A stretch of DNA of 64,000 nt from Chromatiaceae bacterium (lineage in GTDB: Bacteria; Pseudomonadota; Gammaproteobacteria; Chromatiales; Chromatiaceae). The notes under the pieces are model-generated. The model ran no database searches, was not told the origin of the DNA, and saw nothing but the letters and a program-made list of their open reading frames with translations. A program made the position numbers and the translations under genes. Below, one piece after another: positions 51,461-60,645 of the stretch (the first letter of the stretch is position 1; each line of letters opens with the position of its first letter). The stretch spans positions 62,001-126,000 of the forward strand of contig JALWWO010000009.1 in the NCBI GenBank assembly GCA_027078745.1, given 5' to 3'.

Positions 51461-51570
51461 AACTATTGGTGTGCGGATGGATTTACGAGGTATCCCGCAC
51501 CTCGGCATGCACCCCAGGTTTCGCAACCCGCGTCGAAAGCCAGGTCGCCCCCAGATCATAGGAATGAGAC

Positions 51571-51599
51571 ATTCTAGAAAGGAATGAGTTCCCACGCAA
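51571..51599 (-). promoter_or_regulatory. Putative sigma-70 promoter of ssrA
   Basis: TTGCGT (51594-51599), 17-bp spacer, TAGAAT (51571-51576); transcription would begin about 10-12 nt upstream of the mature 5' end, fitting RNase P processing. Confidence 0.55.
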
Positions 51600-51620
51600 G
51601 CTAGTGGTGAGGAAAGAATT

Positions 51621-52106
51621 TCAATGGCTTTTCTTGAAGAAACGGGCTTTTTCCCGCTGCCAATCCCGATCCTTCTGGGCTGCCCGCTTATCGTACAGCT
51701 TTTTGCCCTTGGCTAAACCGATCTCCAGCTTTGCGCGACCCCGCTTCCAATAGAGGGCAGTGGGCACCAGGGTATAGCCTGCCCGCTCCGTGAGCCCGAT
51801 CAACCGGTTGATCTCCGCACGCTTGAGCAACAGCTTGCGGGTGCGGACGGGATCGGGGGCGATATGGCTGGAAGCGCTCGGCAAGGGGGAAATGTGGCAG
51901 CCCAGGAGGAAGGCTTCCCCCTGCAGGATGCGCACATAGCTTTCCTTGAGCTGCGCCCGCCCTGCCCGCAGGCTTTTCACCTCCCAGCCTTCCAGGCTCA
52001 AGCCCGCTTCAAAACGCTGCTCGATGTGGTAATCGTGGGAGGCCTTTTTGTTCAAGGCGATGGTGGCGCCGCCCCGACCGGATTTTCCTTTCTTTTTCTT
52101 TCCCAT
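51621..52106 (-). CDS. smpB: SsrA-binding protein SmpB
   Basis: Binds tmRNA and mimics the missing anticodon arm and mRNA in the ribosome. It has 161 residues: [39 protein letters not shown] is diagnostic, and the C-terminal [26 protein letters not shown] tail forms the helix in the mRNA channel. The start is ATG at 52106; no good ribosome site is seen. The gene directly precedes ssrA on the same strand, 68 nt away. Confidence 0.97.
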   Translation of the reverse strand: MGKKKKGKSGRGGATIALNKKASHDYHIEQRFEAGLSLEGWEVKSLRAGRAQLKESYVRILQGEAFLLGCHISPLPSASSHIAPDPVRTRKLLLKRAEINRLIGLTERAGYTLVPTALYWKRGRAKLEIGLAKGKKLYDKRAAQKDRDWQREKARFFKKSH

Positions 52107-52190
52107 GGAGAACAGTGTATCAAAGCGACGCACGGCGCTCCCGATAAATCGTTCGGGGCTGTCGGGAAACGAACGGCCCATCTTCCCTGA

Positions 52191-52330
52191 TCCTTCGGTA
52201 CGAAGGAATCTTCCTATTCTTTCTTCGTCCTTCCTGCGAATAGCCTGCCCCTGCGAAAGCAAGGAGCGGGAATTCCTGGATTCCGGCTCTCCGCTGCGCT
52301 CTGCCAGGAATGACGATGGGGTGCATGTAT
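52191..52330. repeat. Dispersed palindromic repeat, REP-like
   Basis: Includes CTGCGAAAGCAAG and GGATTCCGGCTCTCCGCTGCG followed by GCCAGGAATGACG, a pattern also found at 53535-53820 and, in part, at 49520-49555. Inverted halves are visible (GGAATTCC, CCGGCTCTCCG). It separates smpB from the Cys-repeat gene. Confidence 0.65.
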
Positions 52331-53421
52331 CATTCTTCAAAAGCCTGACCCGGAATTATCTCTTGCGCAGAAATAGGGCGGGAACGCTGGCTCAGTATTT
52401 GCGCGTCGGGCACCATTTTGTTCAGGAATTGGATTCCTACCCGCGCCGCGCCGAAAGCGCCAGCGAAATAACAACCGTCGAGTGCATTGCACCTGTTTTC
52501 GCCGATATCCGTCACACCGAAAGCACCTGAGAAATAACAGGCACTCTCTCCCCTGCACGCATGAGCGCTGATATCGGCTAATCCAAAGGCGCCGGCGAAA
52601 TAACAGGCCTGATTTCCCTGACAGGAAGCTTTACCGATCCGAGCAGTATCATCATAACCCGCATACTCGCAGGCTCCATAACCCGTACAGGCTTGTGCAC
52701 CGATGCGAACTCGAGCTAGATTCCCCTGGTTCTTACTGTAACCCGCATAGGTGCAAGCTCGATACCCTGTGCAGCCCCCGTCGCCGACGGCGATTCTGGC
52801 GGAATCGCCGTTTGTCTCGCTATAACCTGTATATCCACAGGCTTTGTAACCATTGCAACTGCCTTCTCCGAGGGTTGCTACGGCAGAAGCGCCCCCCACT
52901 TCCGCATAACCCGTGCGATAGCAGGCATAAGGCCCTTTGCAGCTCCCATTACCGATGGAGGCTGTACCCCGCCGGCCCGCTTCATAGCAACTTTGTATGC
53001 CGTCGCACGCCTGTTCACCGATGGAAACCGCGCCCTGTTGACCAACATTTCGGCAAGCTTCTCGGGCGTTGCAGGCATGATCCCCAATTTGAACGCGCTC
53101 GCCGCCCACGCCTGCCCCTGCGCAAGCGTTCCAAGCATTACAGGCATCGCTGCCGATCCGGACCGATTCTCCGAGGTTTTGGCAAGCACCTTGGAAATTG
53201 CAGGAATTCGGACCAATGACAATCCCGTTTCCTGCACCGATCCAGCTGCAGTATTCGTTAGGAAGCTGATCTGCCCGCGCGCCTCCGCAGGCGTTTGCAC
53301 CAATCTGGGGCTTTCCGACCGAGACGAAGGAATCCTCATCGGGAAAGACTGAGGCAGCCACGACGAGAGGAGCCCATAGCATTCCGAAAAGAATCCAACT
53401 GCGCATCCGGCTAATGTTCAT
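52330..53421 (-). CDS. Secreted protein of ~12 cysteine-pair repeats
   Basis: A 363-residue precursor; signal peptide [20 protein letters not shown] followed by VAASV, and TGGAG 6 nt before the ATG at 53421. From about residue 40 on it consists of ~12 repeats of 19-28 (mostly 22) residues with the pattern IGxxxCxGxxACxxAGxxG, for example [17 protein letters not shown] and [17 protein letters not shown]. Spacing of C-x4-5-C and the IG/G positions suggest a disulfide-laddered beta-solenoid. It ends in about 35 non-repetitive residues. No family recognised. Confidence 0.75.
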   Translation of the reverse strand: MNISRMRSWILFGMLWAPLVVAASVFPDEDSFVSVGKPQIGANACGGARADQLPNEYCSWIGAGNGIVIGPNSCNFQGACQNLGESVRIGSDACNAWNACAGAGVGGERVQIGDHACNAREACRNVGQQGAVSIGEQACDGIQSCYEAGRRGTASIGNGSCKGPYACYRTGYAEVGGASAVATLGEGSCNGYKACGYTGYSETNGDSARIAVGDGGCTGYRACTYAGYSKNQGNLARVRIGAQACTGYGACEYAGYDDTARIGKASCQGNQACYFAGAFGLADISAHACRGESACYFSGAFGVTDIGENRCNALDGCYFAGAFGAARVGIQFLNKMVPDAQILSQRSRPISAQEIIPGQAFEE

Positions 53422-53534
53422 CAAGTACTCCAGGCGTGAAAAACGATCATTTGGTGAAGCTTCGCATGAGGCAAGCAAAGTGGGTGCCATTTAAATTCTT
53501 TCTGAGAAAAGCGCAATCGGGGAATGGCTGGGGA

Positions 53535-53820
53535 GCTAGGCGGCTGCTATTCCTGCGAAAGCAGGAGGTAATACTCCCTGGATTCCGGCCCTCCGCTGCG
53601 GGCCGGTCTGAATGACGGTGGAGCAAACCCATCATTCATGACGACGGAGCGAACCCATCATTCCTGCGCTCTCCTCGTCCTTTCTGCGCAGGCGGGAATC
53701 TATGGATTCCGGCTCTCCGGCCAGAACGACATAGCAGGGTCATTCCTGCGCTCCTTCCCGTCATTCCCGCAAAAGCAAGAATCTATACTCTTCTTCATTC
53801 CTATTGTTATTCCTGTGAAA
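53535..53820. repeat. Cluster of dispersed palindromic repeats
   Basis: Several copies of TATTCCTGCGAAAGCAGG, GGATTCCGGCTCTCCGG and TGAATGACG in tandem, with units around 53540, 53610, 53700 and 53770, partly degenerate. They form the leader between the Cys-repeat gene and amrB; amrB begins at 53833 with its own ribosome site just after. Confidence 0.65.
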
Positions 53821-53832
53821 GGAGATCGGCAC

Positions 53833-54639
53833 ATGACAGCGATGCAAGCTCCCAATGTGGCGGGTCTGTTCTATCCCGCTGACCCCCAAGCCCTGAGCGC
53901 GGCGGTTCGTCAGTATCTGCAAGAAGCGCATACCTCTGTGCAGGGAAAACCCAAGGCGCTGCTGGTGCCCCATGCGGGCTATCCCTATTCCGGCCCGGTA
54001 GCAGCCAGTGCCTATGCTCAGTTGATCCCTCACCGAGATCAGATCTCTCGCGTTCTGTTGTTCGGTCCTTCTCATCGGGTGCCTTTTCGAGGGTTAGTCT
54101 ACAGTCGGGCAGAAGCCTTTCTCACGCCGTTCGGACCGGTGCCGGTGGATCTTCCGGCTTATGAAGCGCTGGCGGATCTGCCCCAGGTACGACCGGATGA
54201 AAGACCCTTTGCCGGCGAGCACTGTTTAGAGGTGCAGTTGCCCTTTTTGCAGCAGATTCTGGAAGACTTTCGAATCCTGCCCTTCCTGGTGGGGGACGCG
54301 AGTGCTGAATCCGTGGCTCAGGTCATGGAACGCCTCTGGGGCGGCGAAGAAACCTTGATCCTCATCAGCTCCGATCTCAGCCATTATCTGGCCTATGAGC
54401 AGGCGCAGCATCTCGACTTACAGACCAGCCGCGCCATCGAGTCCTTGCGGCCGGAAGCCATCGGCCCGGAACAGGCCTGCGGGAGAAATCCCCTGCGGGG
54501 GCTGTTAGCGGCCGCGAAGCGGCGCGGGCTGCGCCCCCATCGGCTGGACCTGCGCAATTCTGGAGACACCGCAGGTCCACGGGATCGGGTGGTGGGCTAT
54601 GCTGCCTATGCGTTTATCCCAGCGGAGAGACAGGCATGA
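53833..54639 (+). CDS. amrB: AmmeMemoRadiSam system protein B (MEMO1 family)
   Basis: A 268-residue protein, VAGLFYPADPQALSAAVRQYL, LLVPHAGYPYSGPVAASAYA and ISSDLSHYLAYEQA, all MEMO1-family marks resembling class III dioxygenases. GGAG lies 8 nt before the ATG at 53833; the frame extends into the repeat region upstream but without a start worth using. Its stop overlaps the amrA start by 4 bp. Biological function of the system is unresolved. Confidence 0.88.
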   Translation: MTAMQAPNVAGLFYPADPQALSAAVRQYLQEAHTSVQGKPKALLVPHAGYPYSGPVAASAYAQLIPHRDQISRVLLFGPSHRVPFRGLVYSRAEAFLTPFGPVPVDLPAYEALADLPQVRPDERPFAGEHCLEVQLPFLQQILEDFRILPFLVGDASAESVAQVMERLWGGEETLILISSDLSHYLAYEQAQHLDLQTSRAIESLRPEAIGPEQACGRNPLRGLLAAAKRRGLRPHRLDLRNSGDTAGPRDRVVGYAAYAFIPAERQA

Positions 54640-55217
54640 AGGGACGGTTCAACGAAACCGAGCGAAAGACGCTCCTGCACATCGCCCGAGCTTCCATAGA
54701 AACGGGTTTACGGGAGAAGCGCCCCCTGTCGGTAAATCCCCAGGATTTTCCGGCAAGCCTGCAAGCCTTGGGCGCTGCTTTCATCACCCTCAGCAAAGGA
54801 AGTCGATTGCGGGGCTGCATCGGTCATCTAGAAGCTATTCAACCCCTGGTGCAGGATGTGGCGGAAAATGCCTTCGCTGCGGCCTTTCGAGATCCCCGCT
54901 TCCCGCCGGTGCGGGAAGATGAGCTTCCCCGTATTCGCATCGAGATTTCTGTGCTCAGCCCCGCTACACCGCTGCACGCTCATTCCGAAGAAGAAGTCCT
55001 AGCCCAGCTCGTGCCTGGTCAGGATGGGTTGATTCTCGAAGATCGGGGCGCGCGTGGCACCTTTCTGCCTTCGGTCTGGGAGAGCCTGCCGGAGCCCAGG
55101 GACTTTCTGCGGCAGCTCAAGCGAAAGGCAGGGCTGCCAGAGGATTATTGGTCGGATCATCTGCGGATCAGTCGCTATCATACGGAATCCTTCGGAGAAA
55201 AATTGCTTGACGCTTAG
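54636..55217 (+). CDS. amrA: AmmeMemoRadiSam system protein A (AMMECR1 family)
   Basis: A 193-residue protein. LRGCIGHLEAIQPLVQDVAENAFAAAFRDPRFPPV contains the conserved LRGCIG motif (about 65-70), and the C-terminal KAGLPEDYWSD and end match AMMECR1 proteins. Translation couples to amrB (ATGA). The companion radical SAM gene is not in the window. Confidence 0.88.
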   Translation: MKGRFNETERKTLLHIARASIETGLREKRPLSVNPQDFPASLQALGAAFITLSKGSRLRGCIGHLEAIQPLVQDVAENAFAAAFRDPRFPPVREDELPRIRIEISVLSPATPLHAHSEEEVLAQLVPGQDGLILEDRGARGTFLPSVWESLPEPRDFLRQLKRKAGLPEDYWSDHLRISRYHTESFGEKLLDA

Positions 55218-55235
55218 GATCATTGTTTCTAAACT
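55207..55235 (+). promoter_or_regulatory. Putative sigma-70 promoter of tRNA cluster
   Basis: TTGACG (55207-55212), 17-bp spacer, TAAACT (55230-55235). It overlaps the last codons of amrA and places the start about 25 nt before tRNA-Pro. Confidence 0.6.
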
Positions 55236-55264
55236 AATTTAATTAGATCCTTAATTTTGGAAGG

Positions 55265-55341
<77 letters not shown>

Positions 55342-55362
55342 ATGCTCCGATCCCCGAGGGAT

Positions 55363-55439
<77 letters not shown>

Positions 55440-55642
55440 ACGGACAGCGATCTTCGGTGTCTGGAATCATTTGCTGGACACAAAAAGCCCTATGGCACAG
55501 GGGGCGCTGCTCGGGTTTTTGTTGTCATGCTCCTTTGGACCGCGGGTTCGAAGCATCCCGCGTCGCAGGCACAGCAGCCGCTGATTCCCGCGGGAATTGC
55601 TGTCGAGGGGCGCCGAGGGTTCCCTCAGAGATCAAAAACTAT

Positions 55643-55719
55643 GGTGGACGTAGCTCAGTTGGTAGAGCGCAGGTTTGTGGCATCTGTGGTCGTGGGTTCG
55701 AGCCCCATCGTCCACCCCA
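55643..55719 (+). tRNA. tRNA-His (anticodon GTG)
   Basis: The 5' G extra base (G-1, at 55643) pairs with the discriminator C, as in tRNA-His. Acceptor GTGGACG/CGTCCAC, anticodon GTG in loop TTGTGGC, encoded CCA. About 200 nt of non-coding sequence separates it from tRNA-Arg. Confidence 0.96.
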
Positions 55720-55767
55720 ATACAGGTTCTCAGCGAATGCCTCTCAGGGCAAAAATTCATCGCCGTC

Positions 55768-55843
55768 GGGTCGTTAGCTCAGCTGGTAGAGCAGTGGACT
55801 CTTAATCCATTGGTCGAAGGTTCGAATCCTTCACGACCCACCA
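55768..55843 (+). tRNA. tRNA-Lys (anticodon CTT)
   Basis: A 76-nt cloverleaf with CCA. Acceptor GGGTCGT/ACGACCC, anticodon stem GTGGA/TCCAT with loop CTCTTAA. Confidence 0.96.
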
Positions 55844-55847
55844 TTTG

Positions 55848-55877
55848 AAAAGGCTTAGGCATTCCCTAAGCCTTTTT
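55848..55877 (+). terminator. Rho-independent terminator of tRNA cluster
   Basis: AAAAGGCTTAGG / CCTAAGCCTTTT stem with CATTC loop and a T run; it may also end the convergent DHOD-like gene, since A-runs flank the other side. Confidence 0.9.
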
Positions 55878-55890
55878 TCTTTAGGGCATT

Positions 55891-56901
55891 TCAAACCCGC
55901 ACGCCGGAAGCATGGCTGTAGTTATCTAAGATCTGCACATAGTTCGCCCGCTCGAAGGCAGCGGGATCGGGCACAGACAGAGCGCTGACCCGCCCCCGGA
56001 AATCTTCCACCGTCTCAAAGGAATGTTCTTCCATCCAGTGCTCGATGCCTTGGCGAATGGTGCCCAGGGCCCCCACCCCCTGATCTAACAACACGCTGCA
56101 CAGGTGCACCACATCCGCGCCGGCCAATAAGAGCTTGATGGCATCTTCCGCCCTGTGCACGCCGCCGGTCGCCCCCAGAGATAGATTCGTGCGCCCATAG
56201 AGCAGGGCGATCCAACGCATGGCTAGCAAGGCTTCCGCCGATGTGGAAGGATGAAGACTCGGCTGCAGACGCAAGCTATCGATCTGAATATCCGGCTGAT
56301 AGAAGCGGTTGAACAGAGCGACCCCGTCCGCGCCCGCCTGCTCCAAGCGCTTCACCAGATTGGCGAGGGCGCTGAAACTGGGAGAGAGCTTCATGTTGAT
56401 GGGGATCTGGATCTGATCCCGCAGATCCCGCAACAGGCTGAGATAGCGTTCTTCTACCTCGGCGCCCGTCTCCTCCGGATCCCCTGCCACATAGTACACA
56501 TTGAGTTCCAGGGCATCTGCCCCCGCCTGTTCCAATTCCTTGGCGTGCCGGATCCAGCCCCCGCGGGTGACCCCGTTGAGGCTGGCGATGACCGGAATTT
56601 CCAAGCCTTCCTTGAGCCGCCGCAAATTTTCCAAATAGATCTCCAAGCCGGAGGGGAAATCCTGATGATCCGGCAGGAAGCTGCTTGCTTCTGCAAAACC
56701 CGTGTGCTGCTCGCTGAGGAAGCGGGCCGCGCTTTCAGATTCTGCGGTAAGGGCTTCTTCGAACAGCGACCACATGATGATGGCACCGGCCCCTTGATCC
56801 TCTAGGGCTTTGCACAGATCCAGGCTGCGGCTCAGGGGCGAGGCGGAGGGCACCAGGGGGCTTTGGATTTCCAGCCCCAAATATTGGGTTGTGAGGTCCA
56901 T
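55891..56901 (-). CDS. Dihydroorotate dehydrogenase-like FMN protein
   Basis: A 336-residue TIM-barrel oxidoreductase of the DHOD superfamily: YLGLEIQSPLVPSASPLSRSL (N-terminal), PVIASLNGVTRGGW, DALELNVYYV, IPINMKLSPSFS, and ATGGVHRAEDAIKLLLAGAD for phosphate/FMN binding. No membrane helix (so not the PyrD2-type quinone-linked membrane form). The ATG at 56901 has GGAG 6 nt upstream. It follows nifJ by 62 nt on the same strand, a pairing frequent in other bacteria, which suggests an electron partner for the ferredoxin pool rather than pyrimidine synthesis. Confidence 0.82.
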   Translation of the reverse strand: MDLTTQYLGLEIQSPLVPSASPLSRSLDLCKALEDQGAGAIIMWSLFEEALTAESESAARFLSEQHTGFAEASSFLPDHQDFPSGLEIYLENLRRLKEGLEIPVIASLNGVTRGGWIRHAKELEQAGADALELNVYYVAGDPEETGAEVEERYLSLLRDLRDQIQIPINMKLSPSFSALANLVKRLEQAGADGVALFNRFYQPDIQIDSLRLQPSLHPSTSAEALLAMRWIALLYGRTNLSLGATGGVHRAEDAIKLLLAGADVVHLCSVLLDQGVGALGTIRQGIEHWMEEHSFETVEDFRGRVSALSVPDPAAFERANYVQILDNYSHASGVRV

Positions 56902-56963
56902 GGGATTCTCCAAGCAATGAAATTTAGGTGTCTGAAGATGCGGGGCTGCAAGCCCCGTCCCTC

Positions 56964-59900
56964 TCAAACCTTTTTCACCGGTGCCGGGGATTTCTGCACC
57001 GCCAGATGAGCGAGTTGTTCATAGAGATGGAAGCGGGTTTCCACATGCTTTTGGGCGCGCTGCAGGAAACGTTCGGCTGCTTCGGGATGGGTGCGGTTGA
57101 GCACGCTGAAGCGGGTTTCTGTGGAGATGAAATCCCGATAGGGCAGGCTCGGCGCTTTGGAATCGATGTGCAAGGGATTTTCTCCCTGCGCGGTCTTCCT
57201 GGGATCATACCGGAACAGAGGCCAATGACCAGAACTCACCGCCAGATCCTGCTGGCGCAGATTGTTGGAGAGATCCACCCCATGAGCGATGCAAGGGGAA
57301 TAGCAGATGATGAGCGAGGGGCCTGCATAGGATTCCGCTTCTAGGAAGGCCCGGATGGTCTGCACATCCTTGGCACCGAACGCCACCTGAGCCACATAGA
57401 CGTTTTCATAAGCCATGGCCATCATGGCCAGATCCTTCTTGAAGGTGGGCTTGCCGCCCGCCGAGAACTTGGCCACAGCGCCCAAGGGAGTCGCTTTCGA
57501 AGTCTGGCCGCCGGTGTTGGAATAGACTTCCGTATCCAGCACCAGCAGGTTCACATCCCGACCGGAGGCGAGCACGTGATCCAAGCCCCCATAGCCGATG
57601 TCATAGGCCCAACCATCTCCGCCGATGATCCAGACGCTGCGGCGGGCTAGGTTTTCACAGATGCCCGCTAGGGTTTCCGCCTCTGGTAGATCAAGGGTTG
57701 CCAGCTTCTCTTTCAAGGCGGCGATCCGCTGCCGTTGTTCGAAGATCCCCGCCTCATCCCGCTGATCCGCCTCTAACAGGCCATCGGCTAGATCTTGGCC
57801 GATGCGGTCCGCCAGCTTGGCCACCAGTTCCCGGGCGTGCTCGGTCAGCTTGTCCACAGCCAGGCGCAGGCCCAAGCCGAATTCCGCATTGTCTTCGAAC
57901 AGGGAGTTGTTCCAGGCGGGGCCCCGTCCCTCGGGGTTCTTGGTGTAGGGGGTGGTGGGCAGATTGCCCCCGTAGATAGAGGAACAGCCCGTAGCATTGG
58001 CGATGAGCATGCGATCCCCGAAGAGCTGGGTGGCCAGCTTGATATAGGGGGTTTCCCCACAGCCCACGCAGGCGCCGGAAAACTCGAACAGGGGTTGCAG
58101 CATCATAGCGTGCTTGATCTTGCTGGGCACCAGGCGGGTGCGATCGTACTCCGGCAGGCGGAGGAAGAAATCCCAATGGGGTTGCTCGATCCCGTGGCGT
58201 TCCTCAGCGGGATGCATGTTGAGCGCCTTGCGCTTGGGATCCTTCCGATCCCGAATGGGGCAGACCTCCACGCAGAGACCGCAGCCGGTGCAATCGTCCG
58301 GTGCCACCTGGTAGGTGATGTGATAGCCCTGGGGAAAATCTTTGCCCCGAACGGGCACATGCTGGAAGCCCTCGGGGGCCTGTTCTGCCAATTCCGCCGG
58401 ATACACCTTGGACCGGATCGCTGCATGGGGACAGACCAAGGGACATTTGCCACAATGGGTGCAGAGATCCTTTTCCCATTTTGGCAGTTCCAGGGCGATG
58501 TTGCGCTTCTCGAAACGGGTGGTACCCGTGGGCCAGGTGCCATCTGCCGGCATGAGGCTCACGGGCAGTTCGTCCCCCCGATGCGCCATGAGCACGGCGG
58601 TAACCTTGCGCACGAATTCCGGCGCATCCTCGGGAACGACCGGCGGCCGGTCGAAGGTGCTGGTAACCTGCTCGGGGATTGGCACCGGATGCAGCCCTGC
58701 AACCGCCGCATCGATGGCAGCATAGTTGCGCTCCAACAGGCGCTGCCCCTTCCTGCCGTAGGTCTTTTTCACCGCTTCCTTGATCTTGGCGATGGCCGCT
58801 TCCGGCGGCAGGATGCCGGAGATGAGGAAGAAGCAGGTCTGCATGATGGTGTTGATGCGCCGCCCCATGCCGGTCTCTCGGGCGATGCGGTAGGCGTCGA
58901 TGGTGTAAAAGGACAAGCGCTTGTCCAAGATCTGCTGCTGCATGCGTCGGGGCAGATCATCCCAGACCCGATCCGGCGGCGTGGGGGAGTTGAGCAAGAA
59001 GACGCCGCCTTCCTTCGCTTTGTCCAACAGATCGTAGCGCTTCAAAAAGGTGGGCTGATGGCAGGCTACGAAGCTGGCCTCGTTCTCCCCGATGAGATAG
59101 GTGCTGTGGATGGGCTTGGGGCCAAACCGCAAGTGCGAGATGGTCACTGCACCGGCTTTCTTGGAATCGTATTCGAAATAACCCTGCCCATAGTTCGGGG
59201 TAGCCTCGGCGATGATCTTGATGGAATTCTTGTTGGCAGAAACTGTGCCATCGGAGCCCAGCCCGTAGAACACACAGGCAGTGACCCCCTGCAAGGCGTC
59301 CGGTCGGAAACTGGGATCCCAAGGCAGGCTGGAATGGCTCACATCGTCTTGAATGCCCAGGGTGAATGGGTTCTTAGGCCGTTCCTTCCTCAGCTCATCG
59401 AACAGGCCCTTGACCATGGCCGGCGTGAATTCCTTGGAAGACAGCCCATAGCGGCCCCCCACCACCTGGGGAAGGCTGTCCCGTTCCCCGGATGCGAACG
59501 CTTGGGCGAGGGCGCTGAGTACATCTTTGTACAAAGGTTCCCCATCGCTGCCCGGCTCTTTGCAACGGTCGAGGACAGCGAGCTTCCGCACTGTCTCCGG
59601 TAGAACGTCCAGCAGATGCTTGGGACTGAAGGGCCGGAACAGGCGCACCTTCACCAGGCCCACCCGTTCTCCACGGCGCGCCAGGTGCTGCACGGTTTCT
59701 TCCGCCGCCCCGATCCCGGAACCCATGAGCAAGATCACCCGCTCTGCATCCGGCGCGCCCACATATTCGAACAATCGATATTGACGACCTGTATGGGCGG
59801 CGAAGCGATCCATGATTTGCTGGAGAAGAGCGGGCAGCCGCTGATAATAGGGATTGACCGTTTCCCGCCCCTGGAAGTACACGTCGGGATTCTGAGAGGT

Positions 59901-60554
59901 GCCCCGAATCACCGGATGATCGGGGTTCAAGGCCCGTTCCCGATGGGCTTTGACGAGCTTTTCATCGATGAGTGCCCGGACTATCTCCCGCGGAATCTGG
60001 GCGATCTTGGCGATCTCGTGGGAAGTGCGGAACCCGTCGAAGAAGTGGAGGAAGGGCACTCGGCTTTCCAGCGTGGCCATCTGGCTGATGAGGGCGAAAT
60101 CCATGACTTCCTGGACAGAGGCAGAGCAGAGCATGGCGTAGCCCGTGGCCCGACAGGCCATCACATCCGAATGATCCCCGAAGATCGAAAGGGCTTGGGC
60201 AGCCAGAGACCGAGCGGATACATGCAAGACTGTGGGCGAAAGCTCGCCCGCGATCTTGTACATGTTGGGGATCATGAGGAGCAACCCTTGGGAGGCCGTG
60301 AAGGTGGTCGCCAGGGAACCGCCCTGCAAGGCGCCGTGGATGGCGCCGGCAGCCCCCCCCTCGCTCTGCATCTCTACCACTTCGGGCACCGTGCCCCAGA
60401 GGTTTTTCACGCCCAGAGAAGACCATTCATCCGCCCATTCCCCCATGGGAGAAGCGGGGGTGATGGGATAGATGGCGATGACCTCATTGGTCAAGTGAGC
60501 GATGTAAGCGGCAGCTTCGTTGCCGTCCAGGGTAACCATGGGTTGATTCGACAT
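56964..60554 (-). CDS. nifJ: Pyruvate:ferredoxin (flavodoxin) oxidoreductase
   Basis: Oxidatively decarboxylates pyruvate to acetyl-CoA, reducing ferredoxin or flavodoxin; homodimer with TPP and 4Fe-4S clusters. It has 1196 residues, matching the single-chain form. Landmarks: TPP-domain N-terminal (NEAAAYIAHLTNEVIAIYPITPASPMGEW), the two-cluster ferredoxin segment CTHCGKCPLVCPHA and CTGCGLCVEVCP, CVGCGETPYIKLATQLFG, and GDGWAYDIGYGG with EVYSNTGGQTSKATPLG for TPP. The ATG at 60554 has AAAGGA 6 nt upstream. Oxygen-sensitive by family, so it points to low-oxygen metabolism. Confidence 0.97.
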   Translation of the reverse strand: MSNQPMVTLDGNEAAAYIAHLTNEVIAIYPITPASPMGEWADEWSSLGVKNLWGTVPEVVEMQSEGGAAGAIHGALQGGSLATTFTASQGLLLMIPNMYKIAGELSPTVLHVSARSLAAQALSIFGDHSDVMACRATGYAMLCSASVQEVMDFALISQMATLESRVPFLHFFDGFRTSHEIAKIAQIPREIVRALIDEKLVKAHRERALNPDHPVIRGTSQNPDVYFQGRETVNPYYQRLPALLQQIMDRFAAHTGRQYRLFEYVGAPDAERVILLMGSGIGAAEETVQHLARRGERVGLVKVRLFRPFSPKHLLDVLPETVRKLAVLDRCKEPGSDGEPLYKDVLSALAQAFASGERDSLPQVVGGRYGLSSKEFTPAMVKGLFDELRKERPKNPFTLGIQDDVSHSSLPWDPSFRPDALQGVTACVFYGLGSDGTVSANKNSIKIIAEATPNYGQGYFEYDSKKAGAVTISHLRFGPKPIHSTYLIGENEASFVACHQPTFLKRYDLLDKAKEGGVFLLNSPTPPDRVWDDLPRRMQQQILDKRLSFYTIDAYRIARETGMGRRINTIMQTCFFLISGILPPEAAIAKIKEAVKKTYGRKGQRLLERNYAAIDAAVAGLHPVPIPEQVTSTFDRPPVVPEDAPEFVRKVTAVLMAHRGDELPVSLMPADGTWPTGTTRFEKRNIALELPKWEKDLCTHCGKCPLVCPHAAIRSKVYPAELAEQAPEGFQHVPVRGKDFPQGYHITYQVAPDDCTGCGLCVEVCPIRDRKDPKRKALNMHPAEERHGIEQPHWDFFLRLPEYDRTRLVPSKIKHAMMLQPLFEFSGACVGCGETPYIKLATQLFGDRMLIANATGCSSIYGGNLPTTPYTKNPEGRGPAWNNSLFEDNAEFGLGLRLAVDKLTEHARELVAKLADRIGQDLADGLLEADQRDEAGIFEQRQRIAALKEKLATLDLPEAETLAGICENLARRSVWIIGGDGWAYDIGYGGLDHVLASGRDVNLLVLDTEVYSNTGGQTSKATPLGAVAKFSAGGKPTFKKDLAMMAMAYENVYVAQVAFGAKDVQTIRAFLEAESYAGPSLIICYSPCIAHGVDLSNNLRQQDLAVSSGHWPLFRYDPRKTAQGENPLHIDSKAPSLPYRDFISTETRFSVLNRTHPEAAERFLQRAQKHVETRFHLYEQLAHLAVQKSPAPVKKV

Positions 60555-60645
60555 GGAAAGTCCTTTGGTGAATCGCTGAAAAGAACGGGCCGTTGCGGGA
60601 AATTGCAGGTTATTTTCTCATAGCAAGATGACAGGATCGCGAAAG

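Larger units (their letters stand above)
50941..51552 (-). ncRNA. ssrA: Transfer-messenger RNA, gene interrupted by an intron
   Basis: Rescues stalled ribosomes with SmpB. The 5' end GGGGGCGACC pairs with the 3' CGCCTCC(ACCA) as the acceptor stem (one G-U), and the D-arm-like GACCTGGCTTTCGACG and the tag reading frame (51428-51460) are present. The T arm is split: 5' exon ends GCGGGTTCGAT at 51210, 3' exon resumes TCCCGCC at 50957. Joined, they give a perfect 5-bp T stem GCGGG/CCCGC with loop TTCGATT. The gene spans 612 nt; removing 252 nt gives a 360-nt mature RNA, the normal length. A promoter lies at 51571-51599 and a terminator at 50908-50936; smpB is just upstream. Confidence 0.97.

Noticed and set aside
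57795-59603. 602-codon open frame on the plus strand
   Set aside because: It lies wholly antisense to nifJ, has no domain or ribosome site, and is a product of codon bias opposite a long coding gene.
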